Below are positions 49,046-61,844 of a DNA stretch of 64,000 nucleotides, one piece after another. The notes under the pieces are model-generated. The model saw nothing but the letters and a program-made list of their open reading frames with translations, was not told the DNA's origin and searched no databases. The stretch spans positions 26,359,013 through 26,423,012 of the forward strand of contig JARWKL010000007.1 in the NCBI GenBank assembly GCA_029961685.1. The letters are read 5' to 3'. Positions within the stretch are counted from its first letter, which is position 1; the number at the start of each line of letters is the position of its first letter. This stretch comes from Aristolochia californica. Taxonomy: Eukaryota; Streptophyta; Magnoliopsida; Piperales; Aristolochiaceae. A program made the position numbers and the translations under genes.

Positions 49046-50003
49046 AAATCTAGAGAGAGATATTTCCAAAGAGTGTCTGTATGTTTTAGGGATCGTATGC
49101 ACTCTTTCATTTTTATATCTAAGGTTTTGCAATCGTCGGGAAACGGGGGAGGCGGGCGATTTTTAACTGACTGTTGACTTCAAAAACGGAAGTCATTTCA
49201 TACAAAAATAAAGCCCGTTACGCATGACAAATCACTTTACAATCACCTATGATTGTTAGCTCAACTTTTTGAATATGGGCAAAATAATGGCTTGTTTGAC
49301 GCGGGCAAATATCCCACCGCACGTTCACTTGAAAATTTAATGATCGTTTGTTATTTTCTTTAAAAGCTTTGGATCCACATGTCATTTGAATCTTTAGCAT
49401 GTTTCTGGCATGCATATCCATTTTTAAAACATGTGTAGAAAAAATCTCCTTTATGAAAAATTCCAAGATATTAGTTTTGGACTAGTGGAATTTCCAAAAC
49501 TAGGATAACAAAACTTTTTTGTTCATTTGTGGTGTGTGAATAAATTTTATTCAGTTACTTTTTTATTGTTTTAAACTTTTTTCGTACACCAACTATGAAA
49601 TTTTCATTTTGCTGTGATCTATTTGCCTTTTTTGTTTACGGGATGAAGTGAGAGCGAAAAACTCGAAGTTTTGATTTAAGAAAAATGTGTACATCTAAAA
49701 TGGAAATGCTCAATGCACATATGTAGAGGGAGATAATTCCAAAGAGTCTCTCTAATTTTTAGGGATTGTAAGCACCTTTGTGTTTTTATATCTCATGTTT
49801 GGCAATCGTCGGGAAAAATGGGTTGCGGAGGAATTTTAACTGAGTGTTTAATTGCAATCAATAAGTCATTACATACAAAAATATAAACCGTTATGCAAGA
49901 TAAATCACATGACAATCATCTATGATTAATTATGTCAGCTTTTTGCAAATGGGCAAAATAATGGCATGTTTGACTCGGGTAAATATCTCACCGCAAGTTC
50001 ACT

Positions 50004-51953
50004 TGAGAATTTAATGAGCGTTTGTTATTCTCTTTAAAAGTTTTGCATCCATAGTTCATTTGCGTCTTTAACATGTTTCAAACATGCATATCCCTTTTTA
50101 AAACATGTGTGGACGAAATCTCTTTCTTGCAAAATTCCAAGCTATTAGGGTTAAACTAGTGGAATTTCCCAAAATTGGATAACAAAACTTTTGTGTTCAT
50201 TTGTGTTGGGTGAATAAATTTTATTTATTTATATTTTTTATTGTTTTAAATTTTTTTCATACATCAACTATAAAATTTTCATTTTTTTTTAAGCTTTTTG
50301 CGTTGTTCGTTTTCGGGATGAAGGGAGAGCGAAAAGTCAAAGTTTTGATTTAAGAAAAAAGTGTACATCTAAAATGGAAAAGCACAATGCACAATTTTAG
50401 GGAGAGATAATTCCAAAGAGTGTCTGTAATTTTTAGGGATTGTAAGCTCGTTTTAGTTTTTATATCTCAGGTTTTGCAATCGTCGAGAAAAATTGGTGGC
50501 TGAGGATTTTTGACTGAGTGTTGAATTGCAATCCATAAGTCATTTCATACAAAAATATGACTTGTTAGACTCGGGTAAATATCCCACCGCACGTTCACTT
50601 GAGAATTTAATGAGCATTTGTTATTCTCTTTAAAAGCTTTGGATCCATAGGTCATTTGAATCTTAAAAAGCTTCAAGCATGCATATCCATTTTTAAAACA
50701 TGTGTAGAAAAAATCTCCTTCTTGTAAAATTCCAAGCTTAATAGGGTTGGACTAATGGAATTTCCAAAACTTGGATAACAAAACTTTTGTGTTCATTTGT
50801 GGTGTGTGAATAGATATTTTTTATTTACATTACTTATTATTTTAAATATTTTCCTCACATCAACTATAAAATTTTTATTTTGTTGTGATCTTTTTTGCCT
50901 TTTTTGTTTACGGGATGAAGGGGGAGCGAAAACTCAAAGTTCTGGTTTAAGAAAAAGTGTACATCTAAAATGGAAATGCACAATGCACAATGCACAAATC
51001 TAGAGAGAGATATTTCCAAAGAGTGTCTGTATGTTTTAGGGATCGTATGCACTCTTTCATTTTTATATCTAAGGTTTTGCAATCATCGGGAAACGGGGGA
51101 GGCGGGCGATTTTTAACTGACTGTTGACTTCAAAAACAGAAGTCATTTCATACAAAAATAAAGCCCGTTACGCATGACAAATCACTTTACAATCACCTAT
51201 GATTGTTAGCTCAACTTTTTGAATATGGGCAAAATAATGGCTTGTTTGACACGGGCAAATATCCCACCGCACGTTCACTTGAAAATTTAATGAGCGTTTG
51301 TTATTTTCTTTAAAAGCTTTGGATCCACATGTCATTTGAATCTTTAGCATGTTTCTGGCATGCATATCCATTTTTAAAACATGTGTAGAAAAAATCTCCT
51401 TTATGTAAAATTCCGAGATATTAGTTTTGGACTAGTGGAATTTCCCAAACTAGGATAACAAAACTTTTTTGTTCATTTGTGGTGTGTGAATAAATTTTCT
51501 TCAGTTACTTTTTTATTGTTTTAAACTTTTTTCGTACACCAACTATGAAATTTTCATTTTGCTGTGATCTATTTGCCTTTTTTGTTTACGGGATGAAGTG
51601 AGAGCGAAAAACTCGAAGTTTTGATTTAAGAAAAATGTGTACATCTAAAACGGAAATGCTCAATGCACATATGTAGAGGGAGATAATTCCAAAGAGTCTC
51701 TCTAATTTTTAGGGATTGTAAGCACCTTTGTGTTTTTATATCTCAGGTTTGGCAATCGTCGGGAAAAATGGGTTGCGGAGGAATTTTAACTGAGTGTTTT
51801 ATTGCAATCAATAAGTCATTACATACAAAAATATAAACCGTTATGCAAGATAAATCACATGACAATCATCTATGATTAATTATGTCAGCTTTTTGCAAAT
51901 GGGCAAAATAATGGCATGTTTGACTCGGGTAAATATCTCACCGCAAGTTCACT
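50004..51953. repeat. Deleted trimer copy 2 (1950 bp)
   Basis: Units at 50004 (596 bp), 50600 (680 bp) and 51280 (674 bp). Nearly identical to copies 1 and 3. The extra base lies in a T run near 50284. The deletion joint reads CAAAAATATGAC here, but CAAAATAATGAC in the other two copies. Confidence 0.95.
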
Positions 51954-53902
51954 TGAGAATTTAATGAGCGTTTGTTATTCTCTTTAAAAGTTTTGCATCC
52001 ATAGTTCATTTGCGTCTTTAACATGTTTCAAACATGCATATCCCTTTTTAAAACATGTGTGGACGAAATCTCTTTCTTGCAAAATTCCAAGCTATTAGGG
52101 TTAAACTAGTGGAATTTCCCAAAATTGGATAACAAACTTTTGTGTTCATTTGTGTTGGGTGAATAAATTTTATTTATTTATATTTTTTATTGTTTTAAAT
52201 TTTTTTCATACATCAACTATAAAATTTTCATTTTTTTTTAAGCTTTTTGCGTTGTTCATTTTCGGGATGAAGGGAGAGCGAAAAGTCAAAGTTTTGATTT
52301 AAGAAAAAAGTGTACATCTAAAATGGAAAAGCACAATGCACAATTTTAGGGAGTGATAATTCCAAAGAGTGTCTGTAATTTTTAGGGATTGTAAGCTCGT
52401 TTTAGTTTTTATATCTCAGGTTTTGCAATCGTCGAGAAAAATTGGTGGCTGAGGATTTTTGACTGAGTGTTGAATTGCAATCCATAAGTCATTTCATACA
52501 AAATAATGACTTGTTAGACTCGGGTAAATATCCCACCGCACGTTCACTTGAGAATTTAATGAGCATTTGTTATTCTCTTTAAAAGCTTTGGATCCATAGG
52601 TCATTTGAATCTTAAAAAGCTTCAAGCATGCATATCCATTTTTAAAACATGTGTAGAAAAAATCTCCTTCTTGTAAAATTCCAAGCTTAATAGGGTTGGA
52701 CTAATGGAATTTCCAAAACTTGGATAACAAAACTTTTGTGTTCATTTGTGGTGTGTGAATAGATATTTTTTATTTACATTACTTATTATTTTAAATATTT
52801 TCCTCACATCAACTATAAAATTTTTATTTTGTTGTGATCTTTTTTGCCTTTTTTGTTTACGGGATGAAGGGGGAGCGAAAACTCAAAGTTCTGGTTTAAG
52901 AAAAAGTCTACATCTAAAATGGAAATGCACAATGCACAATGCACAAATCTAGAGAGAGATATTTCCAAAGAGTGTCTGTATGTTTTAGGGATCGTATGCA
53001 CTCTTTCATTTTTATATCTAAGGTTTTGCAATCGTCGGGAAACGGGGGAGGCGGGCGATTTTTAACTGACTGTTGACTTCAAAAACAGAAGTCATTTCAT
53101 ACAAAAATAAAGCCCGTTACGCATGACAAATCACTTTACAATCACCTATGATTGTTAGCTCAACTTTTTGAATATGGGCAAAATAATGGCTTGTTTGACA
53201 CGGGCAAATATCCCACCGCACGTTCACTTGAAAATTTAATGAGCGTTTGTTATTTTCTTTAAAAGCTTTGGATCCACATGTCATTTGAATCTTTAGCATG
53301 TTTCTGGCATGCATATCCATTTTTAAAACATGTGTAGAAAAAATCTCCTTTATGTAAAATTCCGAGATATTAGTTTTGGACTAGTGGAATTTCCCAAACT
53401 AGGATAACAAAACTTTTTTGTTCATTTGTGGTGTGTGAATAAATTTTCTTCAGTTACTTTTTTATTGTTTTAAACTTTTTTCGTACACCAACTATGAAAT
53501 TTTCATTTTGCTGTGATCTATTTGCCTTTTTTGTTTACGGGATGAAGTGAGAGCGAAAAACTCGAAGTTTTGATTTAAGAAAAATGTGTACATCTAAAAC
53601 GGAAATGCTCAATGCACATATGTAGAGGGAGATAATTCCAAAGAGTCTCTCTAATTTTTAGGGATTGTAAGCACCTTTGTGTTTTTATATCTCAGGTTTG
53701 GCAATCGTCGGGAAAAATGGGTTGCGGAGGAATTTTAACTGAGTGTTTTATTGCAATCAATAAGTCATTACATACAAAAATATAAACCGTTATGCAAGAT
53801 AAATCACATGACAATCATCTATGATTAATTATGTCAGCTTTTTGCAAATGGGCAAAATAATGGCATGTTTGACTCGGGTAAATATCTCACCGCAAGTTCA
53901 CT
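51954..53902. repeat. Deleted trimer copy 3 (1949 bp)
   Basis: Units at 51954 (595 bp), 52549 (680 bp) and 53229 (674 bp). Nearly identical to copies 1 and 2. The amplified type continues into the next alpha head, to about 53970, and then standard sequence returns. Confidence 0.95.
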
Positions 53903-55900
53903 TGAGAATTTAATGAGCGTTTGTTATTCTCTTAAAAAGTTTTGCATCCATAGTTCATTTGCGTCTTTAACATGTTTCAAACATGCAAATCCATTTTTAA
54001 AACATGTGTGGATGAAATCTCTTTCTTGCAAAATTCCAAGCTATTAGGGTTAAACTAGTGGAATTTCCCAACATTGGAAAACAAAACTTTTGTGTTCATT
54101 TGTGTTGGGGGAATAAATCTTCTTTATTTATATTTGTTATTGTTTTAAACTTTTCCATACATCAACTATAAAATTTTTATTTTGTTGTAAGCTTTTTGCC
54201 TTGTTTGTTTTCGGGTTGAAGGGAGAGCGAAAAGTCAATGTTTTGATTTAAGAAAAAAGTGTACATCTAAAATGGAAAAGTACAATGCACAATTGTAGGG
54301 AGAGATAATTCCAAAGAGTGTCTGTAATTTTTAGGGATTGTAAGCTCTTTTTAGTTTTTATATCTCAGGTTTTGCAATCGTCGGAAAAATTGGTGGCAGA
54401 GGATTTTTAGCTGAGTGTTTAATTTCTATCCATAAGTCATTTCATGCAAAAATATAGTTTGTTACGCATGATAAATCACTTTACAATCATCTATGATTGT
54501 TAGATCAAATTTTTGAAAATAGGCAAAATAATGACTTGTTAGACTCGGGTAAATATCCCACCGCACGTTCACTTGAGAATTTAATGAGTGTTTGTTATTC
54601 TCATTAAAAGCTTTGGATCCATAGGTCATTTGAATCTTTTACACGTTTCAAGCAAGCATATACATTTGTAAAACATGTGTAGAAAAAATCTCCTTCATGT
54701 AAAATTCCAAGCTTAATAGGGTTGGACTAATGGAATTTCCCAAACTTTGATAACAAAACTTTTGTGTTCATTTGTGGTGTGAATAGATATTTTTCATTTA
54801 CATTAGTTATTATTTTAAAGATTTTCTACACATCAACTATAAAATTTTTATTTTGTTGTGATTTTTTTTGCCTTTTTTGTTTACGGGATGAAGGGGGAGC
54901 GAATACTCAAAGTTCTGATTTAAGAAAAAATTGTACATATAAAATGGAAATGCACAATGCACAAATGTAGAGAGAGATATTTCCAAAGAGTGTTTCTATG
55001 TTTTAGGGATTGTATGCACTTTTTCATTTTTATATCTGAGGTTTTGCAATCGTCGGGAAACGGGGGAGGTGGGTGATTTTTAACTAAGTGTTGACTTCAA
55101 ATCCATAAGTCATTTCTTACAAAAAAATAGCCCGTTACGCTTGACAAATCACTTTAAAATCACCTATGATTGTTAGCTCACCTTTTTGAATATGGGCAAA
55201 ATAATGGCTTGTTTGACTCGGGCAAATATCCCACCGCACGTTCACTTGAGAATTTAATGAGCGTTTGTTATTCTCTTTAAAAGCTTTGGATCCATGGGTC
55301 ATGTGAATCATTAACATGTTTCTGGCATGCACATCCATTTTTAAAACATGTGTAGAAAAAATCTCCTTCATGTAAAATTCCATGATATTAGTTTTGGACT
55401 AGTACAATTTCCCAAACTTGGATAACAAAACTTTTGTGTTCATTTCAGGTGTGTGAATAAATTTTCTTCATTAACGTTTTTTATTGTTTTAAATTTTTCC
55501 CGTACATCAACTATGAAATTTTCATTTTGATGTGATCTATTTGCCTTTTTTGTTTACGGGATGAAGGGAGAGCAAAAAACTCGAAGTTTTGATTTTAGAA
55601 AAATGTGTACATCTAAAACGGAAATGCACAACGCATATATGTAGAGAGAGATAATTCCAAAGAGTTTCTATAATTTTTAGGTATTGTCAGCACCTTTTCG
55701 TTTTTATATCTCAGGTTTTGCTATCGTCGGGAAAAATGGGTTGCAGAGGATTTTTAACTGAGTGTTGAATTGCAATCCATAAGTCATTTCATGCAAAAAT
55801 ATAGCCCGTTACGCAAGATAAATCACATTGCAATCATTTCATGCAATATAGCCCGTTATAGCATGTTTGACTCGGGTAAATATCCCACCGCAAGTTCACT
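53903..55900. repeat. Standard trimer 15, shortened gamma tail
   Basis: Units at 53903, 54574 and 55247 (671, 673 and 654 bp). The alpha head is of the preceding amplified type up to about 53970, then returns to standard (TGGATGAA, complete tail). The gamma unit is about 20 bp short because of a scrambled tail at 55834-55860 (separate entry). Confidence 0.9.
55834..55860. repeat. Short duplication replacing part of a gamma tail
   Basis: After CACATTGCAA the expected TCATCTATGATTAATTATG is replaced by TCATTTCATGCAATATAGCC and CGTTATAGCATG. This repeats the segment at about 55784-55812 with small changes. The sequence then resumes at GCATGTTTGACTCGGG. The repeated TCATTTCATGCAA suggests a backward template switch followed by a forward jump. 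Confidence 0.82.
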
Positions 55901-57820
55901 TGAGAATTTAATGGGCGTTTGTTATTCGCTTTAAAAGCTTTGCATCCATAGCTCTTTGCATCTTTAGCATGTTTCAAACATCCATATCCATTTTTAAAAC
56001 ATGTGTGGATGAAATCTCTTTCTTATAAAATTCCAAGCTATTAGGGTTAAACTAGTGGAATTTCCCAAAATTGGATAACAAAACTTTTGTGTTCATTTGT
56101 GTTGGGTGATTAAATTTTCTATATTTATATTTGTTATTTTTTTAAATATTTTCCATTCATCAACTCTAAAAAGCGAAAAGTCAAAGTTTTGATTTAAGAA
56201 AAAAGTGTACATCTAAATGGAAAAGCACAATGCACAATTTTAGGGAGAGATAATTCCAAAGAGTGTCTGTAATTTTTAGGGATCGTAAGCTCTTTTTAGT
56301 TTTTATTTCTCAGGTTTTGCAATCATTGGGAAAAATTGGTGGCAGAGGATTTTTAACTGAGTGTTGAATTGCAATCCATAAGTCATTTCATACAAAAATA
56401 CGCATGATAAATCACTTTACAATCATTTATGATTGTTAGATCAAATTTTTAAAAATGGGCAAAATAATGACTCTTTAGACTCGGGTAAATATCCCACCAC
56501 ACGTTCACTTGAGAATTTAATGAGCGTTTGTTAATCTCTTTAAAAGCTTTGGATCTATAGGTCCTTTGAATCTTTAACATGTTTCAAGCATGCATATCCA
56601 TTTTTAAAACATGTGTAGAAAAGATCTCCTTCGTGTAAAATTCCAAGCTTAATAGGGTTGGACTAATGGAATTTCCCAAACTTGGATAACAAAACTTTTG
56701 TGTTCATTTGTGGTGTGTGAATAGATATTTTTTTTACATTAGTTATTAATTTAAATATTTTCCACACATCAACTATAAAATTTTTATTTTGTTGTGATCT
56801 TTTTTGCCTTTTTTTTTACGGGGGTAATGGGGAGCGAAAACTCAAAGTTCTGATTTAAGAAAAAAGTGTACATCTAAAATAGAAATGCACAATGCACAAA
56901 TGTAGAGAGAGATATTTCCAAAGAGTGTCTATTTTTTTTAGGGATCATATGCACTTTTTCGTTTTTATATCTAAGGTTCTGCAATCGTCGGGAAATGGGG
57001 GAGGCGGGCGATTTTTAACTGAGTGTTGACTTCAAATCCATAAGTCCTTTCTTACAAAAATATAGCCCGTTACGCAAGACAAATCACTTTACAATCATCT
57101 ATGATTGTTAGCTCAACGTTTTGAATATGGGCAAAATAATGGCTTGTTTGACTCGGGCAAATATCCCACCGCACGTTCACTTGAGAATCTAATGAGCGTT
57201 TGTTATTCTTTAACATGTTTCTGGCATGCATATCCATTTTTAAAACATGTGTAAAAAAAATCTCCTTCATGTAAAATTCCAAGATATTAGTTTTGGACTA
57301 GTGGAATTTCCCAAAATTGGATAACAAAAATTTTGTGTTCATTTGTGGTGTGTGAATAAATTTTTTTCATTTACTTGTTTTATTGTTTTAAACTTTTTCC
57401 GTACATCAACTATGAAATTTTCTTTTTGCTGTGATCTATTTGCCTTTTTTGTTTACGGGATGAAGGGAGAGCGAAAAACTCGAAGTTTTGATTTAAGAAA
57501 AATGTGTACATCTAAAACGGAAATGCACAATCCACATATGTAGAGAGATATAATTCCAAAGAGTGTTTATAATTTTTAGGGATTGTAAGAACCTTTTCGT
57601 TTTTATATCTCAGGTTTTGCAATCGTCGGGAAAAATGGGTTGCGGAGGATTTTTACCTGAGTGTTGAATTACAATCCTTAAGTCATTTCATACAAAAATA
57701 TAGCCCGTTATGCATGATAAATCACATTACAATTATCTACGAATAATTATGTCAGCTTTTTGTAAATGGGCAAAATAATGGCATGTTTGACTCGGGTAAA
57801 TATCCCACCGCAAGTTCGCT
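55901..57820. repeat. Trimer 16 with three deletions
   Basis: Units at 55901 (alpha, 609 bp), 56510 (beta, 672 bp) and 57182 (gamma, 639 bp). In alpha, about 52 bp are lost at 56167-56172 (CAACTCTAAAAAGCGAAAAG), and about 10 bp of TATAGCCCGTTA are lost at 56400. In gamma, 36 bp are missing at about 57206-57212 (TTATTCTTTAACATG), removing the GGATCCATAGG block. Confidence 0.9.
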
Positions 57821-59839
57821 TGAGAATTTAATGAGCGTTTGTTACTCTTTTTAAAAGCTTTGCATCCATAGCTCATTTGCATCTTTAACATGTTTTAGAC
57901 ATGCATATCAATTTTTAAAACATGTGTCGATGAAATCTCTTTGTTACAAAATTCCAAGCTATTAGGGTTAAACTAGTGGAATTTCCCAAAATTGGATAAC
58001 AAACTTTTGTGTTCATTTGTGTTGGGTGAATAAATTTTCTTTATTTATATTTGTTATTGTTTTAAATTTTTTCCTTACATCAACTATATATTTTCATTTT
58101 GTTGTAAGCTTTTTGCCTTGTTTGTTTTCGGGATGAAGGGAGAGCGAAAGTCAAAGTTTTGATTTAAGAAAAAAGTGTACATCTAAAATGGAAAAGCACA
58201 ATGCACAATTGTAGGGAGAGATAATTTCAAAGAGTGTCAGTAATTGTTAGGAATCGTAAGCTCTTTTTAGTTTTTATATCTCTGGTTTTCCAATCGTCTG
58301 GAAAAATTGGTGGAAGTGGATTTTTAACTGAGTGGTTAATTGCAATCCATAAGTCATTTCATACGAAAATATAGCCCATTTCGCATGACAAATCACTTTA
58401 CAATCATCTATGATTGTTAGATCAAATTTTTTAAAATGGGCAAAATAATGACTTGTTAGACTCGGGTAAATATCCCACCGCACGTTAACTTGCGAATTTA
58501 ATGAGCGTTTGTTATTCTCTTTAAAAGTTTTGGGTCCATAGGTCATTTGAATCTTTAACATGTTTCAAGCATGCATATCCATTTTTAAAACATGTGTAGA
58601 AAAAATCTCCTTCATGTAAAATTCCAAGCTTAATAGGGTTGCACTAATGGAATTCCCAAACTTGGATAACATAACTTTTGTGTTCATTTTTGGTGTGTGA
58701 ATAGATATTTTTTATTTACATTAGTTAATATTTGAAATATTATCCTCACATCAACTATAAATTTTTTATTTTGTTGTGATCTTTTTTACCTTTTTTGTTT
58801 ATGGGATGAAGGGGGAGCGAAATCTCAAAGTTCTGATTTAAGAAAAAAGTGTACATCTAAAATAGAAATGCACAATGCACAAATGTAGAGAGAGATATTT
58901 CCAAAGAGTGTCTTTATGTTCTAGGGATCGTATGCACTTCTTTCGTTTTTATATCTAAGGTTTTGCAATCGTCAGGAAACGGGGGAGGCGGGCGATTTTT
59001 AACTGAGTGTTGACTTCAAATCCATTAGTCATTTCTTACTAAAATATAGCCCGTTACGCATGACAAATCACTTTGCAATCATCTATGAATGTTAGCTCAA
59101 CTTTTTGAATATGAGTAAAATAATGGCTTGTTTGACTTGGGCAAATATCCCACCGCACGTTCACTTGAGAATTTAATGAGCGTTTGTTATTCTCTTTAAA
59201 AGCTTTGGATCCATACGTCATTTGAATCTTTAACAAGTTTCTGGCATGCATATCCATTTTTAAAACATGTGTAGAAAAAATCTCCTTCATGTAAAATTCC
59301 AAGATATTAGTTTTGGGCTAGTGGAATTTCCCAAACATGGATAACAAAACTTTTGTGTTCATTTGTGGTGTGTGAATAAATTTTCTTCATTTAATTTTTT
59401 ATTGATTTAAAATTTTCCCGTACATAAACTATCAAATTTTCATTTTGCTGTGATCTATTTGCCTTTTTTGTTTACAGGATGAAGGGAGAGCGAAAAACTC
59501 AAAGTTTTGATTTAAGAACAATGTGTACATTTAAAACGGAAATGCACAATGCACATATGTAGAGAGAGATAATTCCAAAGAGTTTCTGTAATTTTTAGGG
59601 ATTGTAAGCACCTTTTCGTTTTTATATCTCAGGTTTTGCAATCGTCGGGAAAAATGGGTTGCGGAGGATTTTTAACTGAGTGTTGAATTGCAGTCCATAA
59701 GTCATTTCATACAAAAATATAGCCCATTATGCATGATAAATCACATTATAATCATCTATGATTAATTATGTTAGCTTTTTGCAAATGGGAAAAATAATGG
59801 CAAGTTTGACTCAGGTAAATATCCCACCGCAAGTTCACT
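57821..59839. repeat. Standard trimer 17
   Basis: Units at 57821, 58491 and 59166 (670, 675 and 674 bp). Only single-base and few-base differences from the class consensus were seen. Confidence 0.92.
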
Positions 59840-61844
59840 TGAGAATTTAATGACCGTTTGTTATTCTATTTAAAAGCTTTGCATCCATAGCTCATTTGCA
59901 TCTTTAACGTGTTTTAAACATGCATATCCATTTTAAAAACATGTGTGGATGAAATCTCTCTCTTGCAAAATTCCAAGCTATTATGGTTAAACTAGTGGAA
60001 TTTCCCAAAATTGGATAACAAAATTTTTGTACTCATTTGTGTTGGGTGAATAAATTTTCTTTATTTATAATTGTTATAGTTTTAAACTTTTTCCATACAT
60101 CAACTATAAAATTTTCATTTTGATGTAAGCTTTTTGCCTTGTTTGTTTTTGGGATGAAGGGAGAGCGAAAAGTCAATGTTTTGATTTAAGAAAAAAGTGT
60201 ACATCTAAAATGGAAAAGCACAATGCACAATTGTAGGGAGAGATAATTCCAAAGAGTGCCTGTAATTTTTAGGGATCGTATGCTCTTTTTAGTTTTTATA
60301 TCTCAGGTTTCACAATCGTCGGGAAAAATTGGTGGTAGAGGATTTTTAACAGAGTGTTGAATTGCAATCCATAAGTCATTTCATACAAAAATATAGCCCG
60401 TTACTCATGATAAATCACTTTACAGTCATCTATGATTGTTAGATCCAATTTTTAAAAATGGGCAAAAAAATGACTTGTTAGACTCGGGTAAATATCCCAC
60501 CGCACGTTCACTTGAGAATTTAATGAGCGTTTGTTATTCTCTGTAAAAGCTTTGGATCCATAGGTCATTTGAATCTTTAACATGTTTCAAGCATCCATAT
60601 CCATTTTTAAAACATGTGTAGAAAAAATCTCCTTCGTGTAAAATTCCAAGCTTAATAGGGTTGGACTAATGGAATTTCCCAAACTTGGATAAAAAAACTT
60701 TTGTGTTCATTTGTGGTGTGTGAATAGATATTTTTTATTTACATTAGTTATTATTTTAAATATTTTCCACACATCAACTATAAAATTTTTATTTGTTGTG
60801 ATCCTTTTTGCCTTTTTTGATGAAGGGGGAGCGTAAACTCAAAGTTTTGATTTATGAAAAAGTGTACATCTAAAATGGAAATGCTCAATGCACAAATGTA
60901 GAGAGATAATTCCAAAGAGTGTCTGTATGTTTTAGGGATCGTAGGCACTTTTTTCGTTTTTATATCTAAGGTTTTGCAATCGTTGGGAAACGGGGGAGGC
61001 GGGCGATTTTTAACTGAGTGTTGACTTCAAATCCATTAGTCATTTCTTACAAACCCGTTACGCATGAAAAATCAATCTACAATCATCTATGATTGTTAGC
61101 TCAACGTTTTGAATATGGGCAAAATAATGACTTGTTTGACTCGTGCAAATATCCCACCGCACGTTCACTCGAGAATTTAATGAACGTTTGTTACTCTCTT
61201 TAAAAGCTTCGGATCCAAAGGTCATTTGAATCATTAACATGTTTCTGGCATGCATATCCATTTTTAAAACATGTGTAGAAAAAATTTCCTTCAAGTAAAA
61301 TTCCATGATATTAGTTTTGGACTAGTGGAATTTCCCAAACTTGGATAACAAAACTTTTGTGTTCATTTGTGGTGTGCGAATAAATTTTCTTCATTTACTT
61401 TTTTAATTGTTTTAAACTTTTTCCGTACACCAACTCTGAAATTTTTATTTTGCAATGATCTATTTGCCTTTTTTGTTTATGGGATGAAGGGAGAGCAAAA
61501 AACTTGAATTTTTGATTTAAGAAAAATGTGTACATCTAAAACGGAAATGCACAATGCACATATGTAGAGAGAGATAATTCCAAAGAGTGTCTGTAATTTT
61601 TAGGGATTGTAAGCACCTTTTCGTTTTTATATCTCAGGTTTTGCAATCGTCTGGAAAAATGGGTTGCGGTGGATTTTTAACTGAGTGTTGAATTGCAATC
61701 CATAAGTCATTTCATACAAAAACATAGCCCGTTACGCATGATAAATCACATTAAAATCATCTATGATTAGTTATGTCGGCTTTTTGCAAATGGGCAAAAT
61801 AATGGCATGTTTGACTCGGGTAAATATCCCACCGCAAGTTCACT
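59840..61844. repeat. Standard trimer 18, beta shortened to 657 bp
   Basis: Units at 59840, 60513 and 61170 (673, 657 and 675 bp). The beta unit lacks about 9 bases of GTTTACGGG at 60818, a few in the GTAGAGAGATAATTCC region, and 7-8 bases of AATATAG near 61053. These are separate small losses within one unit. Confidence 0.9.

Larger units (their letters stand above)
48055..50003. repeat. Deleted trimer copy 1 (1949 bp)
   Basis: Units at 48055 (alpha, 595 bp), 48650 (beta, 680 bp) and 49330 (gamma, 674 bp). The alpha unit has lost about 78 bp at 48600-48604. The beta unit is 7 bp long because of a third AATGCAC-type heptamer. Shared private variants with copies 2 and 3 run through all three units. 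Confidence 0.95.

Noticed and set aside
48055..53902. Transposon or segmental insertion as the cause of the 1949-bp repeats
   Set aside because: There are no terminal repeats, target-site duplications or coding sequence. The repeat is the ordinary trimer with an internal deletion.
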